Shown piece after piece: positions 8,655 to 19,249 of a DNA stretch of 64,000 bases. Numbering within the stretch: the first letter of the stretch is position 1; each line of letters starts with the position of its first letter. A model generated the notes under the pieces. It was not told the origin of the DNA and searched no databases. It saw only the letters and a list, made by a program, of their open reading frames with translations. The position numbers and the translations under genes are program-made. Location of the stretch: the NCBI RefSeq assembly GCF_900106055.1, contig NZ_LT629792.1, forward strand, positions 186,001-250,000. Direction: 5' to 3'. This DNA is from Schaalia radingae (GTDB taxonomy: Bacteria > Actinomycetota > Actinomycetes > Actinomycetales > Actinomycetaceae).

Positions 8655-9713
8655 TTATTTCTCCCAATCGATAATGACTTTACCTGCCGTGCCGCTGGCT
8701 GCGGCTTCGAACGCATCCTCCCACTGCTCAGGGGCGAATCGGTGCGTGATGATGGAACGAACAGATTCGCGCAGCTTCTCGGACGATTCCATCATGAACG
8801 TCGCCAGGTACCACGTGTCGAACATCTGGCGCCCATACACCCCTTTAATGGTGAACATGCGGGTGATGACCTTGCCCCAGTCCACGGGGAAGGCGCCTTT
8901 CGGCAAGCCGAGCAGTGCCAGTGTTGCACCATGGGTGCAGCAGTCGATCAACGTGGTCAGCCCGCCGGGAGCTCCCGACATCTCGATTCCCACGTCGAAA
9001 CCCTCACGAATGCCCAGTTCAGCCATCACATCTGGAACCGTGCGGCGCGTAATGTTGACCACGGCGTCCGCCCCTACCGAGCGCGCCATGTCCAGGCGTT
9101 CCTCCTGAACGTCGGTGATGACGACGTGGCGCGCACCCGCGTGTCGGGCGATCGCCACGCACATGATTCCGATAGGGCCTGCACCCGTAATCAGTACATC
9201 CTGACCAGTCATCTCCACCTGCTGACAGGTGTGGACAGCGTTCCCAAACGGATCAAAAAGTGCGCCGAGCTCCGGGTCGATGAGGTCGGGCTGAACCCAC
9301 ACGTTTGACGCCGGTACCACCACGTAGTCAGCGAAACCACCGTCGCGGTTCACGCCGATGCCGACGGTGCGCAGACACATCTGCTTGCGGCCCGCGCGGC
9401 AGTTACGGCACCTGCCGCACACGATGTGCCCCTCCACTGATACGTGCTGTCCGGGATGTAGCTCGTCGCAGCCGAATCCGGCAGCGACACCCTCGCCAAT
9501 TTCGACGATCTCCCCGAAAAACTCGTGCCCCAGCGTCTGCGGTGGGGTGAGGGATCCGGGGGCTCCGCCATCCCAGTTGAACAGGTGAACATCCGTGCCG
9601 CACAGGCCTGCGCGCTGCACTTTAATTTTGACTTCACTCGGGCCGACTGCCGGTTCGGGGATGTCGCACAGCTCCAAACCTGGTGCCTGTGCCATTTTGC
9701 GAAGTGCGCGCAC
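8655..9713 (-). CDS. tdh: L-threonine 3-dehydrogenase
   Basis: 352 residues from GTG 9713, chosen because AAGGAGG lies six bases before it and because RALRKMAQ then aligns with the start of E. coli Tdh. Zinc-dependent medium-chain dehydrogenase: catalytic zinc residues in GLCGTDVHLFNWDGG, structural zinc cysteines in CGRCRNCRAGRKQMC, NAD-binding VLITGAGPIGIMCVA, and the Tdh-typical GFDVGIEMSGAP and KGVYGRQMFDTWY. It oxidises threonine to 2-amino-3-oxobutyrate using NAD. First gene of the tdh-kbl operon. Confidence 0.96.
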   Translation of the reverse strand: MRALRKMAQAPGLELCDIPEPAVGPSEVKIKVQRAGLCGTDVHLFNWDGGAPGSLTPPQTLGHEFFGEIVEIGEGVAAGFGCDELHPGQHVSVEGHIVCGRCRNCRAGRKQMCLRTVGIGVNRDGGFADYVVVPASNVWVQPDLIDPELGALFDPFGNAVHTCQQVEMTGQDVLITGAGPIGIMCVAIARHAGARHVVITDVQEERLDMARSVGADAVVNITRRTVPDVMAELGIREGFDVGIEMSGAPGGLTTLIDCCTHGATLALLGLPKGAFPVDWGKVITRMFTIKGVYGRQMFDTWYLATFMMESSEKLRESVRSIITHRFAPEQWEDAFEAAASGTAGKVIIDWEK

Positions 9714-10027
9714 GATGAGCCTCCTTGCTGCCAAAGCTGCGATGCTGCAGGCTGTCTGGAGGGCGAGCGCACCGCCTGAAAAATGTCAGCTCCTAGTGTG
9801 GCACGTATAGCCGCTGAAGTGAGAATTTGCGAGGGGAGGTCGAAGCCTGTGCGGATGACCGTATCGTGGTACCGCTCAGCTCATGGGGTATAGGTGCGCT
9901 GAGGCGTTGGGGCCTTGGTACTGGATGATCGTGGCAGACGATAAAGACGTCACGTCTTGGCAACGGTGGGTATTCAGCTATGTAACGGGGGTTGTGGGCT
10001 GCTTCACTTCCTCATAATCTATGGATT
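9714..10027. other. divergent intergenic region, tdh / serpin
   Basis: Carries the tdh ribosome-binding site at its left end and presumably divergent promoters for tdh and the serpin gene. No convincing -35/-10 pair, operator or RNA structure was recognised. Confidence 0.5.
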
Positions 10028-11506
10028 ATGGATAAAGGTTTTGTGGGGCGCCTCCGGTGGGGACGCATGGTGTGCGGTTGTATCGGGAGTGCGATCCTTG
10101 TGGCTGGATGCACGATGGGCGGCGGGACCCAGTCCGGCCGGACCGGCCAGTCCGGAGCAGATCCTGTCGACATAGGCGATGGGCAGCCTCCCATCGGCAC
10201 CGTTGTGGATCAGGGCGAACTGATAGCAGTGGACATCGAGGTCGGCCCGCTGGCAGCCGGATCTTTTGACGCGCTTGATGATCAAGCCCGTGTGTCGATG
10301 TATGCGATGGGGCTGTCCACCCTCGCCAGTGCGATGAAGGCGGGCAGCACGGACGGCTCGGAAAGCGGTGCCGGTGCCAATAGCGCAGATGCGACGAATA
10401 GCTCGGCAGATACCACGTCAGATGGTGCGGCAGTTGGAGAAAACGCGCTGACATCTCCGGTCGGCACAGCCACCGCGATGGCCCAGATTGCGCTGGGCGC
10501 GCAGGGTGACACGCGCGCTGAGTACGAAAGACTGATGGGCATGAGTGTCGATGAGGCAGCCAACCGGTTTTCCGCATCGTGGGGGCTGTGGGATCGATGG
10601 AAAGGCGACGTGTCGAAGGTCACGGGAGGGAAAGTTGCTGATACCCCCTTGGTTGGCCGGTATATGCGCATGGTGTTTGATGATCAGTTCACGCCCAACC
10701 CCACGTGGAAAGATGCCGTCACGTCACAGTGGAAAACGGATGTCACCGACCTGGACTTGCAGTCACCATCAGCTCAGGAGGACCTGGACACGTGGGTCAA
10801 TGAACACAGCGGCGGGATGATCGACAAGTCAGGAATACGACTGAACGAACTCAGTCGCATGGTGGGGCAAAACGCCATCGTATTCAGCGCGCCGTGGGCA
10901 CAGCCCTTCGACGAAAAAGATACACGGCGCATGGAGTTCCACACCACAGCCGGTCCGGTCAAACTGGTCGACATGATGGTGGCGCAGAACAAGTTTCAGG
11001 GCATGGAGGATGAACAGTGGACCGCTGCGACGCTGCCGTATCAAGGCGAGGACCTGGCTTTGCATCTGCTGATGCCGCACGATGGGACGACGGTCAGCCC
11101 CACCAGTGTCCATGATGCGTTGCAGGCACTGAGTCAAACCGCCGCTGACGAAGTGGAAGTGTCAGTGCCGAAAGTGAACTTCACCTCCTCGGTCAGCTTG
11201 CTGGATGTCGTGACGGATATGGGCGCGCCAGAAGGCCTCGCAGAAGGGGATTACTCCGGGTTCGGTTCCTCCGCCGATAGTGGACCTGCGTTGAATCTCC
11301 AGCAGTTCGTCCAACAGGGCCATCTGATCATTAAGGAGGAAGGCACGGTTGCCGCGGTCGTCACCGAACACGCCACAGGGGACACGGCACTGCCTCCACC
11401 CCCGATGCTCACCTTCAATCGTCCATACCTAGCGATCATTTCGGACACGCAGACCGGCACACCGCTGTTCATGGTCTGGATCGGTGATCCCTCCCTGGCT
11501 AATTAG
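10028..11506 (+). CDS. lipoprotein serpin (serine protease inhibitor)
   Basis: 492 residues from ATG 10028. A lipobox (AILVAGC, about residues 20-26) predicts lipid attachment to the outer face of the membrane, followed by a Gly/Ser-rich linker. Serpin hallmarks: the breach and shutter region around VKLVDMMVAQNKF, the hinge EEGTVAAVVTEHATG leading into the reactive-centre loop, and the signature FNRPYLAIISDTQTGTPLFM. The region from about 255 to the end is the most recognisable. Bacterial serpins of bifidobacteria inhibit host elastase-type proteases; a similar host-facing role is likely here but is inference. Confidence 0.92.
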   Translation: MDKGFVGRLRWGRMVCGCIGSAILVAGCTMGGGTQSGRTGQSGADPVDIGDGQPPIGTVVDQGELIAVDIEVGPLAAGSFDALDDQARVSMYAMGLSTLASAMKAGSTDGSESGAGANSADATNSSADTTSDGAAVGENALTSPVGTATAMAQIALGAQGDTRAEYERLMGMSVDEAANRFSASWGLWDRWKGDVSKVTGGKVADTPLVGRYMRMVFDDQFTPNPTWKDAVTSQWKTDVTDLDLQSPSAQEDLDTWVNEHSGGMIDKSGIRLNELSRMVGQNAIVFSAPWAQPFDEKDTRRMEFHTTAGPVKLVDMMVAQNKFQGMEDEQWTAATLPYQGEDLALHLLMPHDGTTVSPTSVHDALQALSQTAADEVEVSVPKVNFTSSVSLLDVVTDMGAPEGLAEGDYSGFGSSADSGPALNLQQFVQQGHLIIKEEGTVAAVVTEHATGDTALPPPPMLTFNRPYLAIISDTQTGTPLFMVWIGDPSLAN

Positions 11507-11584
11507 GGCAGCACTGTTGCCTGCCAGGCGCATGGTGAGACGGGCTGCCCGTCCCTCATTCCCCTTAGGTTCGCCCCAGTGCAG

Positions 11585-11888
11585 GTGCACGATGCCCCAA
11601 GAACTCGTGCCCGTGTGCACATACCCCTAAAAAAGGCGTCCATACGTGCACATACCCCTAGAAAGTCGGCCCTGTGTGCACATTCCCCTAGATCTAACGT
11701 CACGCCACATCACCCGAATTCTAAACATGCAGGTCAAGAGGTCGCGGGCTAGTCCCCGACGATGACATCCGAGGTTTATCTAGGGGAATGTGCACCGAGA
11801 GACCTTAAATCTAGGGGTATGTGCATTGAGCGGCCTTAAATCTAGGGGTATGTGCATCAAACGGCTTCAGATCTAGGGGTATGTGCAA
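11585..11888. repeat. 31-bp-phased inverted repeat arrays, copy 1
   Basis: Left arm: GTGCAC at 11585, 11615, 11646 and 11676 (steps 30, 31, 30); the last three are each followed by ATACCCCTA or ATTCCCCTA. Right arm, opposite orientation: TAGGGG(A/T)ATGTGCA units with GTGCA at 11790, 11821, 11852 and 11883 (steps of 31), spaced by a conserved CCTTAAATC. A unique centre of about 90 bp lies between. The unit spacing is close to three helical turns, so all sites face one side of the DNA. No gene lies inside. A second copy sharing the centre sequence is at 61.4 kb. Confidence 0.75.
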
Positions 11889-11938
11889 CTGCGACGTCCT
11901 CGCGGCCTCAGGTTGGCTCGTCCGCGTAGGCTGGGTGC

Positions 11939-13894
11939 ATGCGAACAGATGACGTGTCGGATGCGAGCCAGCAGATTCCGCCGCAGACACCCTCGGGCGC
12001 GACGAAACCGCCGCACCCTCCCTCGGACATTGCGAAGTCGCCGCGACCGCCTGCGCTCGACGACAATCTGATCGAGGCATTGCGCCGGGACCTCGAAGCA
12101 GCTCACTTCACCGTCGATTATGTTGACTCGCTGCTCAGCCAGCAGGCGCAGAATGCGTTGATGCGTGATCAGCGCGTGCCGGCGATGGTGGAGCTTCAGC
12201 GGCTGATTGATGGTGAGTCCGCCGGGAACGCCGCAGCCGCCGCAACGTTGGCGCAGCTGTTTATCCTGGGGATGGATGTGGACTATGACCGCGTCGATGC
12301 GGCATTGCCGGCTCTGGGTAGCGCTGGGGCCTGCGCGCTCGGCCTCATCGCACCTGCCGGCGCGAGCGCGAATGTCGCCGAAACCAGCGGTGCCGACGCG
12401 AACGCGAACGCCGCTGAGACCGGCAACCCCGCCGGGAACGCCGGTGAAACCAGCAGCGATGTCGAGTCAGTCGCCGCTCCGATGCGCGCTCTGTTTGACC
12501 TGCGACCACATGCCGCCACGTTGCCAGACGGTGACCACCACTGGTGGGTGCTCTCCGATCTGGGAGAGGCCACAACGGGCAGGCCGCTTGCTCCTGACCA
12601 CGTGCTTGGCATCGGCGGAGCAACGACAACGTTGCTGACACTGACCGACCGCACACCCGTTGACAGCGCACTGGATGTCGGCACAGGCTGCGGCATTCAG
12701 GCACTCTACCTGGCCACGCACTGCACCCGAGTCGTGGCGACAGACCTGTCTGAACGCGCCTGTGAAATCACCCGTTTCAACGCCGCACTGAATCAGGTAG
12801 CCATTGACGTGCGCTGCGGATCCCTGTTCGAGCCGGTCGCCGGCGAGCGCTTCAACCTGATCGTCTCCAACCCACCATTCGTCATCACTCCCGATTCGGT
12901 GCGCGCATCCGGATTGATGCAGTACCGCGACGGCGGCGCGCAGCGAGACCACCTGATTGCGCAGATCATTCACGAAGCACCCGACCACCTGACCGAGGGC
13001 GGCACCATTCAGATGCTGGCAAATTGGGAGGTCGACTCTGACTCCACCGCCACATGGTCCGATCACCCCAGAAGCTGGTTCGACGGCCTCCCCGTGGACG
13101 CGTGGGTGATTCAGCGAGACTCCCTCGAACCTGCCCAATACGTCGAAATGTGGCTGCGAGATTCCGGCGGTACGCTCACCGCCCGCGACACGTTCGAACG
13201 CGCATACGCCGACTGGCTGGCTGACTTCACCGCGGCCGGCGTCCAGTCGATTGGCATGGGACTCATTGCAGCTCGCCGCCGCCCGGATTTCGCTGAGAAG
13301 GGTCCTTCCGCCGACGGGGGTAGTTCGATTGACGAGGGCGACGTGGCCGCCTCACCATCCAGTGCCAATGGGAATGAGCCGGATCGGGCGACGCAGCGCC
13401 GGCCCGCATACGTGGAATGTGACGGGGTGGCGACCGGACATGTGCCAACCGGGCGAGACATACGTCGAGGCCTTGACATTATTCAGCTCGTCGCCACCCG
13501 CGCCGGCGGAGGCAAGATCTATGGCAGCAGTGACAGTGGCGGCAGCGTGGAGGGCGATAGCACCGATGGCGGAAGCGCCGACCTCCTATGGGACCTGCAC
13601 GCCGTGTGCAGCCCGGATGTCACCCAAGTGCGTTATTTTGCGCCCGGTGAGGCCGACCCGCAAGTGATCGAGCTGCAGCAGGGCGGGGGTGTCGGACTGA
13701 AAACCTCGGTGAGTTCGGAACTGGCCGGCCTGGTGGGCGCTGCAGATGGCGAGCTGACCCTGGGACAGATCGTTGCCGCGATCGCAGCGCTCATGGAACT
13801 TGACCCCGGCGACCTGCGAAATCGTCTGTCGCCGGAGGTGATCCGCCTCCTCAAGTTCGGCATATTGCGCACCAGCTCACAGGACACGCCGTGA
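11939..13894 (+). CDS. class I SAM-dependent methyltransferase with N-terminal helper domain
   Basis: 651 residues. The first 40 residues are Pro/Ala-rich and probably disordered. A helical domain (about 40-200, interrupted by an Ala/Asn-rich insertion) precedes a Rossmann methyltransferase core: motif I ALDVGTGCGIQALYLA (about 240), the acidic loop VVATDLSERA and motif IV VSNPPFV (about 318). NPPF is typical of enzymes methylating amino nitrogens in nucleic acids or glutamine. The C-terminus has a further domain found in actinobacterial homologues. The substrate is unknown. It lies between the repeat array and topA. Confidence 0.85.
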   Translation: MRTDDVSDASQQIPPQTPSGATKPPHPPSDIAKSPRPPALDDNLIEALRRDLEAAHFTVDYVDSLLSQQAQNALMRDQRVPAMVELQRLIDGESAGNAAAAATLAQLFILGMDVDYDRVDAALPALGSAGACALGLIAPAGASANVAETSGADANANAAETGNPAGNAGETSSDVESVAAPMRALFDLRPHAATLPDGDHHWWVLSDLGEATTGRPLAPDHVLGIGGATTTLLTLTDRTPVDSALDVGTGCGIQALYLATHCTRVVATDLSERACEITRFNAALNQVAIDVRCGSLFEPVAGERFNLIVSNPPFVITPDSVRASGLMQYRDGGAQRDHLIAQIIHEAPDHLTEGGTIQMLANWEVDSDSTATWSDHPRSWFDGLPVDAWVIQRDSLEPAQYVEMWLRDSGGTLTARDTFERAYADWLADFTAAGVQSIGMGLIAARRRPDFAEKGPSADGGSSIDEGDVAASPSSANGNEPDRATQRRPAYVECDGVATGHVPTGRDIRRGLDIIQLVATRAGGGKIYGSSDSGGSVEGDSTDGGSADLLWDLHAVCSPDVTQVRYFAPGEADPQVIELQQGGGVGLKTSVSSELAGLVGAADGELTLGQIVAAIAALMELDPGDLRNRLSPEVIRLLKFGILRTSSQDTP

Positions 13895-14004
13895 GCGAGA
13901 TGCCGGTTAAACGTTGTATGGTCATCAGCGAACCACATTTCGCGGCTAAGTGAATTTCCCTCGGGACGGCGAAATGACGGACAGGCAGGAAGGAATGGAG
14001 GGAC

Positions 14005-16965
14005 ATGGGCGCGTCGAAGTTAGTCATCGTCGAGTCTCCGGCGAAGGCGGCCACTATTGGATCTTATTTAGGGCCGGACTTTCGTGTTGAAGCCTCGGTC
14101 GGTCATATCCGCGACCTGCCTCAACCGTCCGAACTGCCCGTGTCCATGAAGAAGGGCCCGTACGGTCGTTTCGCCGTCAACGTCGAAGACGGCTTTACTC
14201 CTTACTATCAGGTGACGCCTGAGAAGAAAAAGCGTGTCACTGAACTCAAGCGCGCCCTTAAGGATGCTGACGAGCTCTACCTGGCCACTGATGAGGACCG
14301 CGAGGGTGAAGCCATTGCGTGGCACCTGCTGGAAGTGCTCAAACCGAAGGTGCCTGTCAAGCGCATGGTGTTCCACGAAATCACCCGCGAGGCTATTGAG
14401 CGCGCACTGGACAACACGCGCGATATTGACACCGACCTGGTTGACGCGCAGGAGACTCGACGCATCCTTGACCGCCTCTACGGCTATGAAGTCTCACCGT
14501 TGTTGTGGCGCAAAATCCGCCCATCTTTGTCGGCCGGCCGCGTCCAGTCGGTAGCAACTCGCCTGATTGTGGATCGTGAACGCGACCGCATGGCGTTTAT
14601 CCGCGCGGACTACTGGTCCATCGATGCCTTCATTCAGGCTGACGAGGGTGACTTTACGGCGCGTGTGAGCGCGCTCGATGGGCGTCCTGTAGCCACTGGC
14701 ACTGATTTTTCCGAAGAGGGTGTGCTGTCGGACAAGGCTCGCAAAGCTCAGACAGTGGCGCTGGATGAGGCTGCAGCCGACCGCCTGGCGGACGGTCTGC
14801 GTGAGGCTCCCTCGTCGATTGAATCCGTCACGAAGAAGCCGTACCGCCGTCGCCCTGCTGCGCCTTTCACGACGTCAACCCTGCAGCAGGAAGCTTCCCG
14901 CAAGCTGCACTGGAATGCGTCCTCAACGATGCGCACGGCGCAGTCCCTGTACGAGTCCGGTTACATCACCTATATGCGTACCGATTCGACCGCGCTGTCG
15001 AGCCAGGCAATCCGTGCGGCGCGCGCCCAGGCAGCTGAACTGTACGGCAGCGATGTCGTGCCGGACAAGCCCCGTATCTACGGCACGAAATCCAAAGGCG
15101 CGCAGGAAGCACACGAAGCGATCCGCCCTGCTGGTGACCATTTCCGCACCCCCGATGAGGTGCGTTCGGTGTTGAGCCGCCAGCAGTGGGCGCTGTATGA
15201 CCTGATCTGGAAGCGCACAATTTCCTCGCAGATGGCGGATGCGACGGGGCATACCTCCACGATCCGTGTCCTCAGCCAGCTCACCGATGTGCTCGAGCTG
15301 CCAGATGGCACGGGCGCGCGGGAAGTGACCTCGTCCGTGTCTGGTACAACGATCACGTTCCCCGGGTATCGACTGGCCTATCAGGAAGGCCGCGACAAGG
15401 ATCGCGATGAACAGGCGCTGTCACAGCCCGCCGCTGACGCAGCATCCGCTTCACAGTCCGGTTCTCAGTCTGGCTCGCAGGATGGTGCGCGCGGAGCGGA
15501 AACCCTGCTGCCTGCCGTGGAGGAAGGCGAAACTGTCACGGTTCACCACGCTGAAGCCGAAGACCATCAGACCCAGCCACCGGGGCGCTACACCGAAGCG
15601 TCACTGGTGAAAATGATGGAGCAGCTGGGAATTGGCCGCCCCTCCACCTATGCGGCAACGATTCAGACGATCGGAGACCGCGGCTACGTCACGCACCGCG
15701 GTCAGTACCTGGTGCCTACGTGGCTGGCGTTTTCCGTCACGCGCCTTCTGGAGGAAAACCTCTCTGACCTGGTGGATTACGATTTCACGGCGTCGATGGA
15801 AACCGACCTGGACCGCATCGCGGGCGGGCAGGAGGACTCGACGCAGTTCCTCACGGAGTTTTATCTCGGCAGCAGCGTAGGCCAGACAGAGGCCGAGACT
15901 GCCAGTGGCGTCGATGGTCCGCGTGACGAAGTGGTCGACGCAGCGGCGGATGGGTCTTCCTCGTCGAAGCGTGAAGGACTGCGCACCCAGGTTGCCTCGC
16001 TGGGCGACAATATCGATGCGCGGGCGGTCAACTCGATTGACTACGGCAACGGCGTGACGCTGCGCGTGGGGCGCTACGGGCCGTATCTGGAGCGCGACAG
16101 TGACGATGTGCGCGTCAACGTACCGCCGGACGTTGCGCCTGACGAGCTCGATGAGGCAAAGATTGCCGAACTGTTCACTCAGGCAGCTGATGATGGCCGT
16201 GAGCTCGGCATCGACCCGGCCAGCGGACATATGCTCATCGCGAAGAATGGTCGCTTCGGCCCCTACGTCTCCGAAGTTCTGCCCGAGGACGCCGACGAGG
16301 GCGACGCTGCGAAATCGACGCGTAAGAAGAAGGTGAAGCCGCGCACGGCTTCCCTGTTCAAGTCGATGGATCTGGCGACGATCACGCTGGATGATGCACT
16401 GATGCTGTTGTCGTTGCCCCGTGAAGTGGGAGCTGATCCGGCAGATGGCGAAGTGATCACCGCTCAGAATGGTCGCTATGGGCCGTACCTGAAGAAGGGG
16501 AGTGACTCGCGCTCACTGGAAAGCGAAGAGCAGTTGCTGACGATCACGTTGGATGAGGCGCTGGCACTGTTCGCTCAGCCTAAGACACGCCGTGGCCGCA
16601 CGGCCAGGCCGCCGTTGCGTGAATTCGGTATTGACCCGATCTCTGAGAAGAAAGTGGTGGTCAAGGACGGCAGGTTTGGACCGTACATCACGGACGGTCA
16701 GACCAATGTGACGGTGCCGCGATCCGAATCGATCGAGTCGCTGACTGAAGCCCGCGCCTTTGAACTGCTGGCTGACAAACGCGCCAAGGGGCCTGCTCCC
16801 AAACGCGGACGCAAGAGCACCACCAGGACGACCCGCAAGAAAGCCTCCACGAAGAGTGCGAAGACGACGCGTAGGAGCGCCGGGACTGGTGCGAAGAAGT
16901 CGTCGGGCACGTCCAAGGCTTCAGCGTCGAAGAAGAACTCCTCATCTGCGGATGGCGACCAGTAG
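14005..16965 (+). CDS. topA: DNA topoisomerase I
   Basis: 986 residues from ATG 14005. N-terminal Toprim domain begins KLVIVESPAKA and contains the acidic DEDREGE site; the type IA active-site tyrosine lies in SGYITYMRTDSTALS (about residue 326). Several C-terminal topoisomerase repeats (NGRFGPY, NGRYGPYLKKG, DGRFGPYITDG) follow, then a long Lys/Arg/Ser/Thr-rich tail typical of actinobacterial TopA. It relaxes negative supercoils. First of the housekeeping run topA-tmk-holB. Confidence 0.97.
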   Translation: MGASKLVIVESPAKAATIGSYLGPDFRVEASVGHIRDLPQPSELPVSMKKGPYGRFAVNVEDGFTPYYQVTPEKKKRVTELKRALKDADELYLATDEDREGEAIAWHLLEVLKPKVPVKRMVFHEITREAIERALDNTRDIDTDLVDAQETRRILDRLYGYEVSPLLWRKIRPSLSAGRVQSVATRLIVDRERDRMAFIRADYWSIDAFIQADEGDFTARVSALDGRPVATGTDFSEEGVLSDKARKAQTVALDEAAADRLADGLREAPSSIESVTKKPYRRRPAAPFTTSTLQQEASRKLHWNASSTMRTAQSLYESGYITYMRTDSTALSSQAIRAARAQAAELYGSDVVPDKPRIYGTKSKGAQEAHEAIRPAGDHFRTPDEVRSVLSRQQWALYDLIWKRTISSQMADATGHTSTIRVLSQLTDVLELPDGTGAREVTSSVSGTTITFPGYRLAYQEGRDKDRDEQALSQPAADAASASQSGSQSGSQDGARGAETLLPAVEEGETVTVHHAEAEDHQTQPPGRYTEASLVKMMEQLGIGRPSTYAATIQTIGDRGYVTHRGQYLVPTWLAFSVTRLLEENLSDLVDYDFTASMETDLDRIAGGQEDSTQFLTEFYLGSSVGQTEAETASGVDGPRDEVVDAAADGSSSSKREGLRTQVASLGDNIDARAVNSIDYGNGVTLRVGRYGPYLERDSDDVRVNVPPDVAPDELDEAKIAELFTQAADDGRELGIDPASGHMLIAKNGRFGPYVSEVLPEDADEGDAAKSTRKKKVKPRTASLFKSMDLATITLDDALMLLSLPREVGADPADGEVITAQNGRYGPYLKKGSDSRSLESEEQLLTITLDEALALFAQPKTRRGRTARPPLREFGIDPISEKKVVVKDGRFGPYITDGQTNVTVPRSESIESLTEARAFELLADKRAKGPAPKRGRKSTTRTTRKKASTKSAKTTRRSAGTGAKKSSGTSKASASKKNSSSADGDQ

Positions 16966-17026
16966 TGCGTCGGCCTGAACAGCGTGCATGTACGCAAATG
17001 CCGGTGCCTCGTGCAAAGATAGGCTC

Positions 17027-17875
17027 ATGAGCACTTCCAGCGGGGATTCGCGGCGCAGGCGCGGCCTGTTCATCACCTTCGAAGGCGGTGACGGTGCAGG
17101 CAAAACCACCCAGATCGAACACGTCAAAGAGTGGTTTGATCAGGCTGGATGCGTCTCGTTTGTGACCCGCGAACCGGGTGGAACTGACATGGGTAACCAG
17201 CTGCGTCAGCTCATTCAGCACGGACCTGAAGACGTGGATCCGCGTACTGAAGCCCTGCTGTATGCGGCTGACCGTGCCTACCATGTAGCAACCGTGATCA
17301 GACCCGCGCTTGCGGCCGGTCAGGTAGTGCTGGCTGACCGATTCATTGACTCCTCAGTGGCCTACCAGGGCGCTGCGCGCGAACTGGGCGTGGATGAGGT
17401 ACTGGCCTTGTCAAAATGGGCGACGGAGGACCTGTCGCCGGATCTGACATTGCTGTTGGATTTGCCCCCCGAGGTGGGTGCCAGACGAGGGACGGCGTCG
17501 CACACCGCTGACCGTATCGAGCGTGAATCAATGGACTTCCATGAGCGAGTGCGCCACGAATACCTGCACCTGGCAGATCGCTACCCAGACCGCATTGTCG
17601 TTATCGACGCGGTCGGCACCCCTGAAGAAGTGTTCCGCGAAATCAGAGGCGTACTGGAGGAACGCGTCCGACCCGCACTGGGTCTCCTCGTCAATCATGA
17701 GGCGCACGATCAGGTCGAGCTGTCTGCGACCGAATCACCCCAGCCGAACTCGCCTGCGCCCGAGCATGCAGCATCGCAGACAAGCGATGAGGACCAGGCT
17801 GGCACGATGGTGGCGGCTTTGCTGAAAGAATCCCAGGGCACACTATGGGAAGGTGACAGTGAGGGACTGCTGTGA
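17027..17875 (+). CDS. tmk: thymidylate kinase
   Basis: 282 residues from ATG 17027; the frame extends upstream but a weak AGATAGG site supports this start. P-loop FEGGDGAGKTTQ (about residues 15-26), the DR(Y/F)IDSSVAYQG signature of dTMP kinases and the lid-like RGTASHTADRIE. Phosphorylates dTMP to dTDP. It is about 70 residues longer than the usual 210, the excess being an acidic, low-complexity C-terminal tail. It lies between topA and holB, the usual actinobacterial order. Confidence 0.95.
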   Translation: MSTSSGDSRRRRGLFITFEGGDGAGKTTQIEHVKEWFDQAGCVSFVTREPGGTDMGNQLRQLIQHGPEDVDPRTEALLYAADRAYHVATVIRPALAAGQVVLADRFIDSSVAYQGAARELGVDEVLALSKWATEDLSPDLTLLLDLPPEVGARRGTASHTADRIERESMDFHERVRHEYLHLADRYPDRIVVIDAVGTPEEVFREIRGVLEERVRPALGLLVNHEAHDQVELSATESPQPNSPAPEHAASQTSDEDQAGTMVAALLKESQGTLWEGDSEGLL

Positions 17876-17967
17876 TGAGCCCGACGTGTTGCAGCGGTGT
17901 GCCCACCAGCGGGTATCAGCGCCTGTACGAGGCCTGTGCGCCGGTATCGCTGTGAGGCAGGTGAGCG

Positions 17968-19137
17968 ATGAGCGTATGGGATGACATTGTCGGTCAGGAA
18001 AAGGCCGTCGCCACGTTGCAGGAAGCTGCCCGCGCCGCCCGCCACATCGTCGAGGGCAACAGTGATCGCAGCACCCACTCCATGACCCACGCATGGCTCG
18101 TGACAGGGCCGCCGGGTTCCGGGCGATCCAACGCTGCGCTCGCATTTGCCGCGTGCCTGCAGTGCACAGGAAGTGAGATCGGGTGCGGCACGTGCCCAGG
18201 ATGTGTGACGACAGTGGCTCGAACAAACGCTGACGTGCTGAGTGTTGCCACAGAAACCAGCATTATTACTGCAGAACAGGTGCGCGACATCATCATGCGC
18301 GCCCAGGTGGCGCCCTCGCAGGGCCGCTGGCGCGTCATCGTTATTGAAGACGCGGACCGCATTCAGGAACTCTCGTTGAATATTCTGCTCAAGGCTATCG
18401 AGGAGCCTCCCGAGCGCACCGTGTGGGTGCTGTGTGCACCAAGCTCCGAAGACATGATCACCACCGTCAGGTCACGCTGCCGACAATTGTCCTTGCGCAT
18501 CCCATCGGTTGCCGCTGTGGCTGGTCTGCTGGTCCGGCAGCTCGGCGTGGACATGAACGTGGCGCGCGAGGCTGCGCGGGCAGCGCAGTGCCACATCGGG
18601 CGGGCGAAAGCCTTGGCGCGTGACCCCGAGGAGCGCGATAAGCGCCGTCAACGCATCCGCGCTGCCATTCACGTTGCCTCAGTCGGTGAAGCCGCTGTCG
18701 CCGCCCATGACCTAGTTGAGATGGCGAAGAGTGACACGCAGACGGTTGCCGAGCAGCGCAACACGGAAGAAGAAGCCAAGTTGCGCTACCAGCTCGGCAT
18801 GGTCGAGGGTGACAAGATGACGCCGCATGCGCGCTCACAACTGCGTCAACTGCGTGAAAACCAGACCCGCCGCATGAAACGCTCACTGACCGACATGCTG
18901 GATCGGATTCTGCTGGACGTGATGAGTGTGTACCGCGATGTCCTCATGCTGCAGCTTGGTGCGAATCAGGATCTGATGAATGACGATGTTGCGGAGGTGA
19001 TCGAGCGTATCGCCCGCACCTCCAGTCCGGAGCAGACTCTTGCGCGCATCGACCTGATTGACCAGGCGCGCACCAGACTGACTAACGGTGCGAATCCACT
19101 GCTCGCAATGGAAGCAATGGTGGTAGCGCTGCGCTAG
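17968..19137 (+). CDS. holB: DNA polymerase III subunit delta'
   Basis: 389 residues. AAA+ clamp-loader fold: WDDIVGQEKAVATLQ, P-loop GPPGSGRS (about 46-53), zinc cysteines in CLQCTGSEIGCGTCPGC, IIEDADRI-type Walker B and LLKAIEEPPE(R/T) of the sensor region. Part of the complex that loads the beta clamp. About 90 bp separate it from tmk. The C-terminal collar region (from about 230) is helical. Confidence 0.95.
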   Translation: MSVWDDIVGQEKAVATLQEAARAARHIVEGNSDRSTHSMTHAWLVTGPPGSGRSNAALAFAACLQCTGSEIGCGTCPGCVTTVARTNADVLSVATETSIITAEQVRDIIMRAQVAPSQGRWRVIVIEDADRIQELSLNILLKAIEEPPERTVWVLCAPSSEDMITTVRSRCRQLSLRIPSVAAVAGLLVRQLGVDMNVAREAARAAQCHIGRAKALARDPEERDKRRQRIRAAIHVASVGEAAVAAHDLVEMAKSDTQTVAEQRNTEEEAKLRYQLGMVEGDKMTPHARSQLRQLRENQTRRMKRSLTDMLDRILLDVMSVYRDVLMLQLGANQDLMNDDVAEVIERIARTSSPEQTLARIDLIDQARTRLTNGANPLLAMEAMVVALR

Positions 19138-19249
19138 ATACGCGTGGCGTCCAGCCGGAGGGTGCGCGACCGCATCGACACTGCCCGTGAACCAGGAGGC
19201 CCCGGCCTCCTACTGGGGTAGGCGGCTGAATCATTGTTAGTCTTGACCC